This document shows positions 1 through 7,889 of a stretch of DNA of 64,000 nt, piece by piece. The position numbers and the translations under genes are program-made. This DNA comes from JAWKXU01 sp020446465 (GTDB taxonomy: Bacteria > Pseudomonadota > Alphaproteobacteria > Sphingomonadales > Sphingomonadaceae), in the NCBI GenBank assembly GCA_041396845.1, contig JAWKXU010000002.1, positions 496,001-560,000 on the forward strand, in the 5' to 3' direction. Numbering within the stretch: position 1 is the stretch's first letter; each line of letters opens with the position of its first letter. The notes below the pieces were generated by a model that was not told the DNA's origin, searched no databases, and saw only the letters and a program-made list of their open reading frames with translations.

Positions 1-77
1 GGCGACTGACATTTTCGGCCTCCCTCGTGGCCCATGTCCACGTTGAACCCGCATAAAGCCTGTGCAATGCCCCTGCC

Positions 78-1109
78 ATGCCCGAACACCGGACAAAAAT
101 TGGCGTTGCGATAACGGCTTTTGAAGCCGCTCCGTTCATCGGGGCATGTCTGTCCAGTCTGCTCGCATCACGCGACGTTGATCTGCGCGTCGTGGTTGTC
201 GATAACGCCAGCCCTGACGACACGTGCGGAGCCATTCGCCGCTGGGCAGTCGATCATCTGGACCGGGCAGCTTTTACAGAAGCGGAAGCAGACGCCATCG
301 CCTGCACGGATAGCTGGCTCACACTCCTCAAAAGCCCGGTAAACGGCGGCTTTGCCCATGGCACCAACCGCGCGCTCGAACTGCTGATGGCAGACCCGTC
401 CATCGCGTTGTTCTGGGTTCTCAATCCCGATTGTGAGGCCCGGCACGATACAGCGGCGCACTATGCAAGGGCAGGGACGGACGGGAACTTCGCACTGATG
501 GGCGGGCGCACGCTCTATGCCAACCATCCCGATACGGTCCAGACAGACGGCGGGCGCGTGTCACGCTGGACGGGGGTTTGCCAGTCGGTCAATCTGGGCA
601 AGCCCGCTGCCGACACTGCCCCGCCCCCCGTCGAAACGCTGGACTTCATTACCGGTGCCAATTGCGTCGCCTCGCGCGCCTTTCTGGAACAGGCCGGGCT
701 TATGGCGGAACACTATTTCCTCTATTACGAGGAAGTTGATTGGGCGATGCGCCGGGCTGCCTTGCCTTTGCGCCATGTGCCAGAGGCGATCGTGCATCAT
801 CTGGCTGGCGCGACAATCGGCAGCGGAACGCACCAGCGACGCCCGTCAGCCTTTGCCAATTATTTCAATTATCGCAATCGAATGCGCTTTCTTCACCGGT
901 TCAGCCCCCAGTCAGTGCCGCTCGCGCTGGTTCATGCCGCGGCCAAGGCTGGCCAGCTCATCCTGAAAGGCGCGTGGGACGAAGCAGGCGGGCTGGCGCG
1001 TGGCGCTCTCGGCCTCTCTCCGCCGCGCGCAGTGCGGGCGCGACTTTCAGCAGAGGCGCAAGCCCTCGCCTTTGGCGCAAAATCCAGCGTTAGGGTCAGG
1101 ACCCATTAA
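78..1109 (+). CDS. GT2-family glycosyltransferase (rhamnosyltransferase-like)
   Basis: Likely cytoplasmic-face sugar transferase for polysaccharide or glycolipid assembly; the substrate cannot be read from sequence. A GT-A fold is suggested by the start IGVAITAF (residues 8-15), VVVVDNASPDD (38-48), NGGFAHGTN (89-97), the DXD-like NPDC (116-119) and the acceptor-side FLYYEEVDW (214-222), the pattern of WbbL-like GT2 enzymes. The ATG at 78 lacks a clear Shine-Dalgarno sequence. The last six residues (VRVRTH) and the TAA stop are encoded by the left terminal repeat of a MITE-like element, so the native C-terminus may have been replaced. It stands alone, with no other polysaccharide gene in the window. 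Confidence 0.85.
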   Translation: MPEHRTKIGVAITAFEAAPFIGACLSSLLASRDVDLRVVVVDNASPDDTCGAIRRWAVDHLDRAAFTEAEADAIACTDSWLTLLKSPVNGGFAHGTNRALELLMADPSIALFWVLNPDCEARHDTAAHYARAGTDGNFALMGGRTLYANHPDTVQTDGGRVSRWTGVCQSVNLGKPAADTAPPPVETLDFITGANCVASRAFLEQAGLMAEHYFLYYEEVDWAMRRAALPLRHVPEAIVHHLAGATIGSGTHQRRPSAFANYFNYRNRMRFLHRFSPQSVPLALVHAAAKAGQLILKGAWDEAGGLARGALGLSPPRAVRARLSAEAQALAFGAKSSVRVRTH

Positions 1110-1359
1110 CCGCACCTTTGAGGTTTGAGACAAAATGGTTCATCGCAAGGAGAGAAAGCGCAGGAATATATCGATCTTTCAAGGTTTCTCGACGCTACGA
1201 TGGGCCGTTTTGACCAAATCCCGCAGGGACGGCGGAATGGCTTCCATCTCAAACCGAAATCCGCTTGCAAAGGCAACCAGCCTTCACGGCGCGCATTTCG
1301 GCCCGATATGTTCGCCATTCGGCCGCCTCGAATGCGTGGCTAATGGGGCCTGACCCTAG
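1090..1359. repeat. MITE-like element with about 21-bp imperfect terminal inverted repeats
   Basis: The left end starts TTAGGGTCAGGACCCATTAA (1090-1109). The reverse complement of the right end (1339-1359) starts CTAGGGTCAGGCCCCATTAG, and 18 of 21 positions agree. The roughly 230-bp interior has no convincing gene and a smaller internal inverted pair (GGTTTGAGA near 1122, TCTCAAACC near 1246). Each end supplies the stop codon of the gene running into it: TAA of the glycosyltransferase and TAG of the 51-aa protein. No target-site duplication is obvious. No second copy was seen in the window. Confidence 0.65.
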
Positions 1360-1511
1360 CGACGTGCGAGCCGCTGGGCCTTATGATCGTGCGGCTGGTT
1401 GAGCCGATACTGGTCGCCCGACTGCACCCAACCCGAATGATCGACCGCGCCGCCTTCGGCCTGGTCCGGGCCTGACAGCCCATTGGTCTTGACCGGCTTT
1501 GCCTGAGCCAT
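1356..1511 (-). CDS. small hydrophilic protein, 51 aa, function unknown
   Basis: An open frame of 51 codons begins at ATG 1511, with GAGGAG about seven bases upstream (a second ATG at 1517 is too close to that site). The product starts MAQAKPVKTNGLSG and ends in a charged segment containing GDQYRLNQPHDHK and an Arg-rich tail. There is no signal peptide or membrane segment. Its TAG stop lies in the right inverted repeat of the neighbouring element, so the C-terminal residues may be secondary. No function is assigned; the good ribosome site and protein-like composition are the only support. Confidence 0.5.
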   Translation of the reverse strand: MAQAKPVKTNGLSGPDQAEGGAVDHSGWVQSGDQYRLNQPHDHKAQRLARR

Positions 1512-1796
1512 CGTCATGCTCCTCTCATCGTCACATCGTTTGCCCGGCCACGTTCAAAGCGGCCAAACAGTCACGCAAGCAACGGCGCGGAGCACAGTCC
1601 GGTTCCGCGCCAGTGTCACTGTATGCATAATATACGACAAGGTCTTTTCGTCAGATTAATGAAGCGGTTGTGCGCCGTTCATCTACGCAGACAGACTTAT
1701 CCCAAAATAATCGCCGGCAGGCTTGCACTCGACAATTCCAATTCGCCCGGTTTTTTCGTATAGTGCGCGGCCAGCCTTTTTGCCCGGAGACACAAC
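1512..1796. other. noncoding leader between small gene and nrdB
   Basis: This stretch of about 285 bases has no gene. It carries the ribosome site of nrdB (GGAG about 8 bases before ATG 1797) and AT-richer segments near 1621-1660 and 1745-1765 where promoters could lie. I could not define a convincing -35/-10 pair or an NrdR box. Confidence 0.4.
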
Positions 1797-2870
1797 ATGT
1801 CGTTGCTCGAAGCCCGCAAGACCTACAAGCCCTTTGAATACCCCTGGGCTTACGAGTTCTGGAAGCGGCAGCAGCAAGTGCACTGGATGCCCGAAGAAGT
1901 GCCGCTGGGCGAAGACTGCCGGGACTGGGCGCAGAAGCTTTCCGACCATGAACGCAACCTGCTGACGCAGATTTTTCGCTTTTTCACGCAGGCCGACGTG
2001 GAAGTGCAGGATTGCTATCACGAAAAATATGGTCGGGTGTTCAAACCGACCGAAGTGAAGATGATGCTGGCGGCATTTTCCAACATGGAAACGATCCACA
2101 TCGCGGCCTATTCCCACCTGCTCGACACGATCGGGATGCCCGAAAGCGAATATGGCATGTTCCTGGAATATCAGGAAATGCGCGACAAGCACGACTATCT
2201 CCAGCAGTTCGGCGTTGACAGTGATGAAGATATCGCCCGCACGCTGGCCATGTTTGGCGGCTTTACCGAAGGGCTGCAATTGTTCGCCAGCTTTGCGATG
2301 CTGATGAACTTCCCGCGCTTCAACAAGATGAAGGGCATGGGCCAGATCGTGACCTGGTCGGTGCGCGACGAATCGCTTCACTGCGAAGGGATCACGCGCC
2401 TGTTCCACGCTTTCACTAAGGAACGTGGCTGCCTGACCAAGGCCGTGAAGGAAGACATTATCGATTGCTGCCAGAAAACCGTGCGACTGGAAGATGCCTT
2501 CATCGACCTCGCCTTTGAAGATGGCCCGGTGCCGGGCATGACGGCCAAGGAAATCAAGAAATACATCCGCTACATCGCTGACTGGCGGCTGGATCAGCTG
2601 GGCTTTGATCCGATCTACATGGTTGACGATCACCCGCTGCCATGGCTCGCCCCACTGCTGAACGGGGTGGAACACGCCAACTTCTTTGAAACCCGCGCGA
2701 CCGAATACTCAAAGGGCGCGACCAAGGGCAGCTGGCAGGATGTATGGGCAAACTTCGACAACCGCCGCAAGGCCAGGGCCGCGAACGAGGAAGACCTTAC
2801 CGACGACGACAGCCCGGACATGTTCGGCGATGGCGGGACAGGCAGCGGCCGCGTGCAAGCGGCGGAGTAA
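1797..2870 (+). CDS. nrdB: ribonucleoside-diphosphate reductase, beta subunit (class I R2)
   Basis: The radical-generating small subunit of class I ribonucleotide reductase, which supplies dNTPs. All diiron ligands align by spacing with E. coli R2: D67, E98, H101, E158, E192 and H195. Y105 sits where the radical tyrosine belongs (ETIHIAAY), so this is a tyrosyl-radical enzyme and not the Phe-containing class Ic type. At 357 aa it is normal length, with an acidic C-terminal tail that in the family docks to the alpha subunit. The nrdA partner is not in the window, so the two subunits are not adjacent here. The start is supported by GGAG just upstream. Confidence 0.95.
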   Translation: MSLLEARKTYKPFEYPWAYEFWKRQQQVHWMPEEVPLGEDCRDWAQKLSDHERNLLTQIFRFFTQADVEVQDCYHEKYGRVFKPTEVKMMLAAFSNMETIHIAAYSHLLDTIGMPESEYGMFLEYQEMRDKHDYLQQFGVDSDEDIARTLAMFGGFTEGLQLFASFAMLMNFPRFNKMKGMGQIVTWSVRDESLHCEGITRLFHAFTKERGCLTKAVKEDIIDCCQKTVRLEDAFIDLAFEDGPVPGMTAKEIKKYIRYIADWRLDQLGFDPIYMVDDHPLPWLAPLLNGVEHANFFETRATEYSKGATKGSWQDVWANFDNRRKARAANEEDLTDDDSPDMFGDGGTGSGRVQAAE

Positions 2871-2921
2871 ACCTCTGGCTGCCTGACGGGAGAGGCACGA
2901 AAGCAACGGCTTCGCCGCGCC

Positions 2922-3617
2922 TCACTTGCCCTTCGAATCGATCTTCTTCACCGTCGTTTTTTCAGGCGCAATGGAAATGCGGACCGTTTCGCCCGAATTG
3001 CCGGGGAAATCGGTGAACATTGCTTCCACCAGATTGGGCACCAGATATTGCAGGCGGTTGGATGTGGACACAGCCTCTGCCTTGCCTTCAAACAGGCGCG
3101 CACCATCAGCCTTGCGATCAATCTTGAGATCAATGCCGCTGGTGTACACGGTGTAGCTGGTCACTTCCGGGCCGCCGAACCACGGATCATAAAAGCCATA
3201 ACCCCAGGGGCGGCTGTATCCGTAGTAACCGCGCCAATATCCGTTGTAACCATACCACGGCGAAAAGAACGGATCGCGCGCATATCCGGTGGATCGCACG
3301 CGTTCCCGCCCGCCATCGACACCATAATCAAAGCGCACGATCAGGGTCGCATCGGCAGTGCTGGCAGGTGTATAGCCCAGCTTTTCCATCTGGTCATCGA
3401 CCAGTTGCGCGTATTGGGCGAACTCCAGCCCGCCTTCCAGCGCAGGATCATCCGCCACGACAGCAAAGCTCTGGCCCTGTGGGGCGGGAAGCTGGCTCTG
3501 GAAGCGGGATACGTCGGCCTTGAACGGGGTTGTGCAGGCGGCAAGCCCCGCCAGCAGCAAAGGGACAGCAGCCATGGCAAAGCGGCGCGTGATGCCTTTG
3601 GTCTTGGTTGTGCTCAC
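2922..3617 (-). CDS. DUF4136 family lipoprotein
   Basis: Probable outer-membrane or periplasmic lipoprotein of unknown function. The GTG start at 3617 gives an n-region TKGITRR, a hydrophobic stretch and the lipobox LAAC at about residues 25-28. The mature part fits DUF4136: a predicted beta-rich body with a Tyr/Gly/Trp-rich central insert (about residues 115-150, many WYGYNGYW-like repeats). It ends in a Lys-rich tail. It is transcribed convergently with nrdB and away from trpS, so it is probably a single-gene unit. Confidence 0.8.
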   Translation of the reverse strand: MSTTKTKGITRRFAMAAVPLLLAGLAACTTPFKADVSRFQSQLPAPQGQSFAVVADDPALEGGLEFAQYAQLVDDQMEKLGYTPASTADATLIVRFDYGVDGGRERVRSTGYARDPFFSPWYGYNGYWRGYYGYSRPWGYGFYDPWFGGPEVTSYTVYTSGIDLKIDRKADGARLFEGKAEAVSTSNRLQYLVPNLVEAMFTDFPGNSGETVRISIAPEKTTVKKIDSKGK

Positions 3618-3748
3618 AGCAATAACTCCCGATCGTGCCGTTCTGTCACCTTACTAGCGCATGTCGGCACGGCTACATAGATGGATCGTTTCATACCAGC
3701 GATGGCGTGAACGATGCTTGAACGCCGCGCACAAGCAAACCAGACCGA

Positions 3749-4765
3749 TCAGCCGCGCACCAGCCCCAGCGCCTTGTAAGTGGCAGCCAGCGTCGGCGCG
3801 GCGCGTTCACGCGCCTTGGCAGCGCCGCGCGCCAGAATGGCGTCGAGCGATTCCCGGTCCGACTTCAGATCGCGGAACCGGGCCGCAATAGGCGCAAGGG
3901 ATTCTGCCAGCAACTCGCCCAGTGCAGGCTTGAACTGGCCAAAGCCTTGCCCCCCATATTCGCCCAGGACATCGGCAATGGTCCGCCCCGATACCGCGCC
4001 ATAGATCGTGACAAGGTTCAGCGCCTCAGGCCGGCCTTCCAGCCCCGCTTCCTCGCTGGGCAAGGGTTCCGGGTCAGTCTTGGCCTTCTTGATCTTTTTC
4101 ATGATCGTATCGGCATCGTCGGCCAGTTCAATCCGGCTCATTTCCGACGGGTCGGACTTGCTCATTTTCTTCGAGCCATCCCGCAGCGACATGATTCGCG
4201 CAGCTTCTGGCGGCGTGATCGGGTCCGGCAGCGTGAAGACGGGGGCGTCTTCAGGGCAGAAATCGTTGTTGAACTTCTGGGCGATGTCGCGCGCCAGTTC
4301 CAGATGCTGCTTCTGGTCTTCCCCCACAGGCACATGCGTTGCCTGATAGAGCAGGACATCGGCTGCCTGCAGCACCGGATAAGTAAACAGCGCGGCAGAT
4401 GCGCCTTCGCGGTTTTTGCCTGACTTGTCCTTGAACTGGGTCATGCGGTTGAGCCAGCCCATGCGCGCGGTGCCGTTCAGCAGCCATTGCAGTTCCGCAT
4501 GAGCGGGAACCTGTGCCTGGTTGAACAGGATCGAACGATCAGGGTCGATCCCGCAGGCGACCAGGGCTGCGGCCATTTCCAGCGTACCCGCGTGCAGTTC
4601 CGCCGGAACATGCGGCATCGAAATGGCATGAAGGTCAGCCAGGAAGAACAGGCATTCGCTGCCCTCCTCCATCGCGTCCTGCATCCGCACCCAGTTGCGG
4701 ATCGCCCCGAGGTAATTCCCAAGGTGGAGATTGCCGGTTGGCTGGATGCCGGAAACGATACGCAT
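3749..4765 (-). CDS. trpS: tryptophanyl-tRNA synthetase
   Basis: Charges tRNA-Trp. This is a class I synthetase of 338 aa, the normal bacterial size. It starts with the substrate-binding segment SGIQPTGNLHLGNYLGA (residues 5-21), where HLGN is the HIGH motif, and carries the KMSKS loop near residues 198-202. Its start lies 5 nt after the murJ stop on the same strand, so trpS is very probably co-transcribed with, and perhaps coupled to, murJ. Confidence 0.97.
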   Translation of the reverse strand: MRIVSGIQPTGNLHLGNYLGAIRNWVRMQDAMEEGSECLFFLADLHAISMPHVPAELHAGTLEMAAALVACGIDPDRSILFNQAQVPAHAELQWLLNGTARMGWLNRMTQFKDKSGKNREGASAALFTYPVLQAADVLLYQATHVPVGEDQKQHLELARDIAQKFNNDFCPEDAPVFTLPDPITPPEAARIMSLRDGSKKMSKSDPSEMSRIELADDADTIMKKIKKAKTDPEPLPSEEAGLEGRPEALNLVTIYGAVSGRTIADVLGEYGGQGFGQFKPALGELLAESLAPIAARFRDLKSDRESLDAILARGAAKARERAAPTLAATYKALGLVRG

Positions 4766-4770
4766 GACGA

Positions 4771-6375
4771 TCAGGTGCTTTCAGAACTGGTTGCAGATGG
4801 TTTTGCAGTGGAACGCCGCCGCCGTAGCTGGGCAATAAGGTCTTTGTCGAGTGCCCCGGTAAACCACGCCACACTGAAAAAGGTGACGAGGCCGGCGCCA
4901 ACCAGCACGCCCAGCGACCAGACCCGTTCCAGCACATTGCCGCCATAGTGCGCGGACAAAAGCGGCATCAGGAGCCAGAGCGCCAGCGCCATGGCCGCGG
5001 TGGAAATGATCTGCCGGGCAACTTTGCCCCCCAACCGGGCCGTAACATGATACCAGCGGCGCCGGTGCAAAATCGTATAAAGCACCATGACATTGAGCGT
5101 CGCGGTAAACGCCGTCGCCCCGGCAAGGCCGACAATGCCAAAGCGCGGCACAACCACGAAGTTGATTGCGATGTTCACAATCAGCGCGCCCGCAGCCACC
5201 CAGACCGGGGTCCGCGTATCTTCCCTGCTGAAAAACGCAGGCTGGAAGACCTTGACCAACACGTAGGCGGGCAGGCCAGCGACCAGCGCAATCACGATGT
5301 TGGCCATGATCGCGCCGTCATCGCCCGTCATCTTTCCGCCAACGAAAAAGGCCGTGACAAAGGCCGGCGCGCAGACCGCCAAGGCGGCAGCAGCCGGAAG
5401 CGTAAGCAGCAGCCCCATCTCGACCGCGTTGGTCTGGAGCCGTTGCGCCTCGCCATGGTTGTCCGTCTGGATATGACGGGCAAGCATCGGCAAAATCGCC
5501 GTGCCAAGCGCAATGCCCACAATGCCAAGCGGCATCTGGTTCAGCCGGTCGGCATATTTCAGCAGGGTGAGCGAACCTTGCGGCAAAGTGGTGGCAAAGA
5601 ACGTGTCGACGAACTGGCTAATCTGGTAAACACCCGCGCCGAACGTGGCAGGCAGGATGAGGATGCCCAGTTTCTTCACCTCCGGCGTCAGGCGCGGCAG
5701 TTTGAAGTGAAAGCGCACGCCTGTTCCGCGGGCAGCCAGCCAGAGATAGGCAAGCTGCGCGACACCGGCAATCGTCACTGAAACTGCCAGCGCCTTGGCC
5801 ACGATTATATCGTCCCCGCCTTCACCGCGCAGATACCAGCCAATGCCAATCCCGCTGATCAGCACGATATTGAGCAAGACGGGTGCGAAGGCCCCCGGCC
5901 CGAAGCGGGAGCGGGCATTGAGCAGGCCCGAAAGCATGGCCACCAGACTGATAAGCATCAGATAGGGGAAGGTGACCTGGCTCAACAGCACGGAAAGTTC
6001 AAACTTGCCGGGCACTTCCTGAAAGTCGCTGGCGAGCAGCCACACGATCCCCGGCATCGCGATCATGGCCAGCGCGCTGAAAGCAAGAAGCACCCAGATG
6101 AAGACGGCAAGGACATCATCGGCGAAACGCCCGGCTGCATCCTCTCCGCCCTCGCCATGGAGAGCACGGCTATAGAGCGGCACGAAAGCGACCGAGAACG
6201 CGCCTTCGGCAAAAAGGCGGCGGAAAGTGTTGGGCAGGATAAAGGCGAGCTGGAATGCGTCCGCCGCCATCCCCGCGCCGAGCACGCGCGCCATCAGCAT
6301 GTCGCGCGCAAAGCCGAAGACGCGGCTGATCGCAGTCAGCCCGCCAATTGTTCCTACGTTGCGGACGAGGCTCAT
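4771..6375 (-). CDS. murJ: lipid II flippase MurJ (MviN family)
   Basis: Inner-membrane MOP-superfamily transporter that moves lipid II across the membrane for peptidoglycan synthesis. The start is set at 6375 (MSLVRNVGTIGGLTAISRV), giving 534 aa and the family's usual N-terminus; the open frame continues upstream into secB but that part is not MurJ-like. There are about 14 hydrophobic segments, the conserved early RVFGFARDMLMA, and Arg/Asp residues in the first helices typical of the central cavity. Gene order on this strand is secB, murJ, trpS. Confidence 0.95.
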   Translation of the reverse strand: MSLVRNVGTIGGLTAISRVFGFARDMLMARVLGAGMAADAFQLAFILPNTFRRLFAEGAFSVAFVPLYSRALHGEGGEDAAGRFADDVLAVFIWVLLAFSALAMIAMPGIVWLLASDFQEVPGKFELSVLLSQVTFPYLMLISLVAMLSGLLNARSRFGPGAFAPVLLNIVLISGIGIGWYLRGEGGDDIIVAKALAVSVTIAGVAQLAYLWLAARGTGVRFHFKLPRLTPEVKKLGILILPATFGAGVYQISQFVDTFFATTLPQGSLTLLKYADRLNQMPLGIVGIALGTAILPMLARHIQTDNHGEAQRLQTNAVEMGLLLTLPAAAALAVCAPAFVTAFFVGGKMTGDDGAIMANIVIALVAGLPAYVLVKVFQPAFFSREDTRTPVWVAAGALIVNIAINFVVVPRFGIVGLAGATAFTATLNVMVLYTILHRRRWYHVTARLGGKVARQIISTAAMALALWLLMPLLSAHYGGNVLERVWSLGVLVGAGLVTFFSVAWFTGALDKDLIAQLRRRRSTAKPSATSSEST

Positions 6376-6400
6376 CGCCTTGTCCTGCCCGGCCCGATTG

Positions 6401-6931
6401 TCAGCCTTCGCCGCCCGGCGCAGCAGCACCTTCAGCGCCCTGCTGTTCAGCCGCGCGCGCCTGCAACTGCTGGATGTAAAGACCGTTGAAATCGATCGGA
6501 TCGAGCAGGAGCGGCGGGAAGCCAGCTTCGCGGACGGCATCGGCCACGACAGCGCGCGCAAACGGGAAAAGGATGCGCGGCGCTTCGGCATAAAGAAACG
6601 CGTGTGCCTGTTCATCAGGCAGGTTGCGCATCCCAACCAGACCGCAATAGGACAGTTCGATCACGTAAACCGTGCCGCTGTCCATCTTGTTGGAGACGTT
6701 GATCTTCAGTTCAACTTCGTGGACTTCGTCATTGATCGGCGTCGCGCCAATGTTGAACTGGACATCCAGATTGGGCTGTTCCTGCCACTGGAAACAGGCA
6801 GGTGCATTCGGGTTTTCTACCGAAAGGTCTTTCACATACTGGGAAATAATCCCGGCAGCGGGGCTGGTATCGGCACCATTGCCCTGCGGGTTCTGGTTAA
6901 GATCGGTAAGAATATCGCCTTCATTGGCCAT
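6401..6931 (-). CDS. secB: protein-export chaperone SecB
   Basis: Cytosolic tetrameric chaperone that keeps presecretory proteins unfolded and hands them to SecA. The family core is clear: YVKDLSVENPNAP, an internal VHEVELKINV strand and ILFPFARAVVADAVREAGFPPLLLDPIDF. The start chosen is MANEGDIL (176 aa), matching alphaproteobacterial SecB; an upstream ATG at 6970 would add 13 residues and cannot be ruled out. The C-terminal tail is Gly/Ala/Glu-rich. It is divergent from timA and followed by murJ. Confidence 0.93.
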   Translation of the reverse strand: MANEGDILTDLNQNPQGNGADTSPAAGIISQYVKDLSVENPNAPACFQWQEQPNLDVQFNIGATPINDEVHEVELKINVSNKMDSGTVYVIELSYCGLVGMRNLPDEQAHAFLYAEAPRILFPFARAVVADAVREAGFPPLLLDPIDFNGLYIQQLQARAAEQQGAEGAAAPGGEG

Positions 6932-7124
6932 GTTGGATCGCACTTTCTTCAACAATGAGGCGACATTCATGGTGCCGCCGGGACAGGTTATCGCGCGCCT
7001 ACCACTGACGGGCGACTATCGCAACGCCGCGCGCATCAGGTTGTGGCAAAGATGCTATACTTGGTAAATTCCCGCGCCGTGCATCGGTTGTTCATTTGTA
7101 ATCTATACCTATCTGTTGCACATT

Positions 7125-7149
7125 GGTGTCAAACGTGTGGCGTGACACC
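7125..7149. promoter_or_regulatory. dyad GGTGTCA-N11-TGACACC in the secB/timA divergent region
   Basis: A perfect 7-bp inverted repeat, GGTGTCA (7125-7131) and TGACACC (7143-7149), lies about 70 bases before the timA start in the divergent spacer. The shape suits a dimeric transcription factor, but no regulator can be named. Confidence 0.4.
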
Positions 7150-7170
7150 TGCACATTTGAACACCATCTT

Positions 7171-7195
7171 TTTGGCGCCATCGCTTTGGCGCCAT
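7171..7195. repeat. tandem direct repeat TTTGGCGCCAT x2
   Basis: Two exact copies of TTTGGCGCCAT start 14 nt apart (7171 and 7185), each containing the palindrome GGCGCC. They lie 25-49 bases upstream of the timA start, where a promoter or operator would be expected. Confidence 0.4.
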
Positions 7196-7219
7196 AACAC
7201 TGGGCAACGGAAGAATATC

Positions 7220-7879
7220 GTGATTGTCGAAATCGTCATTCTGGCCATGATCGCCGCATTTCTGGGGCTGAGGCTTTATTCGGTTCTCGGACGTCGCGCC
7301 GAACACGAAGAAGAATCCATCCCGACCCGGTTTGAAAACCCGCCGAGGCAAGCCGGTTCCGACGCGACAGCGCAGCCTTCTGCATTCCCTCAGCCCATGC
7401 GACCGCGCGAATTTTCGGGCCTTCCCCCGGCGCTTGAACGCGGGCTTCAGGAAATTCATGCTGCGGATCGCTCCTTTGCGATCTCGCCTTTCGTGGAAGG
7501 CGCCAGGGCCGCTTATGCCATGATTCTCGAAGCCTTCTGGCAGGGCGATCGCGACGAGTTGGAAGCATTGTGCAGTCCCGATGTCTACGCCAGCTTCGCT
7601 GCTGCGATTGATGCGCGCGAAGCTGCTGGCGAAAGCCTCGACAACAAGCTCGTGCGAATCGAGGAAACAGTCGTCACGGCAGCGGAACTCGATGGCCGGA
7701 TCGCTCGCATTGCCGTGCGATTCACGTCAGATATCGCCGCCGTCACACGTGATCGCGATGGCAACGTGATTGCCGGGTCGCTCGACGATGCAGTCGAAAG
7801 CCGCGATGTCTGGACCTTTGCCCGCGATGTGCGATCAGCAGAACCTGACTGGACACTCGAAGAAACCGACGAAGCCTGA
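7220..7879 (+). CDS. timA: Tim44-like domain protein TimA
   Basis: Membrane-anchored protein of the Tim44/TimA family, thought to act in inner-membrane protein handling in alphaproteobacteria. The start is a GTG at 7220 preceded by GGAAGA, giving an N-terminal anchor IVEIVILAMIAAFLGLRLYSV (residues 2-22), then a charged linker and the Tim44-like domain (about 90-215, starting ALERGLQEIHAADRSF). Length is 219 aa. It sits 10 nt before mltA, the usual alphaproteobacterial arrangement, and divergent from secB. Confidence 0.85.
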   Translation: MIVEIVILAMIAAFLGLRLYSVLGRRAEHEEESIPTRFENPPRQAGSDATAQPSAFPQPMRPREFSGLPPALERGLQEIHAADRSFAISPFVEGARAAYAMILEAFWQGDRDELEALCSPDVYASFAAAIDAREAAGESLDNKLVRIEETVVTAAELDGRIARIAVRFTSDIAAVTRDRDGNVIAGSLDDAVESRDVWTFARDVRSAEPDWTLEETDEA

Positions 7880-7889
7880 GCCGCGGGGC

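Noticed and set aside
1125..1353. Overlapping 70-72 codon frames inside the inverted-repeat element
   Set aside because: They overlap each other in several frames and have no transposase features, so the element is treated as non-coding.
1683..2675. Open frame antisense to nrdB
   Set aside because: NrdB keeps every metal ligand; the antisense product is low-complexity His/Phe-rich without homology.
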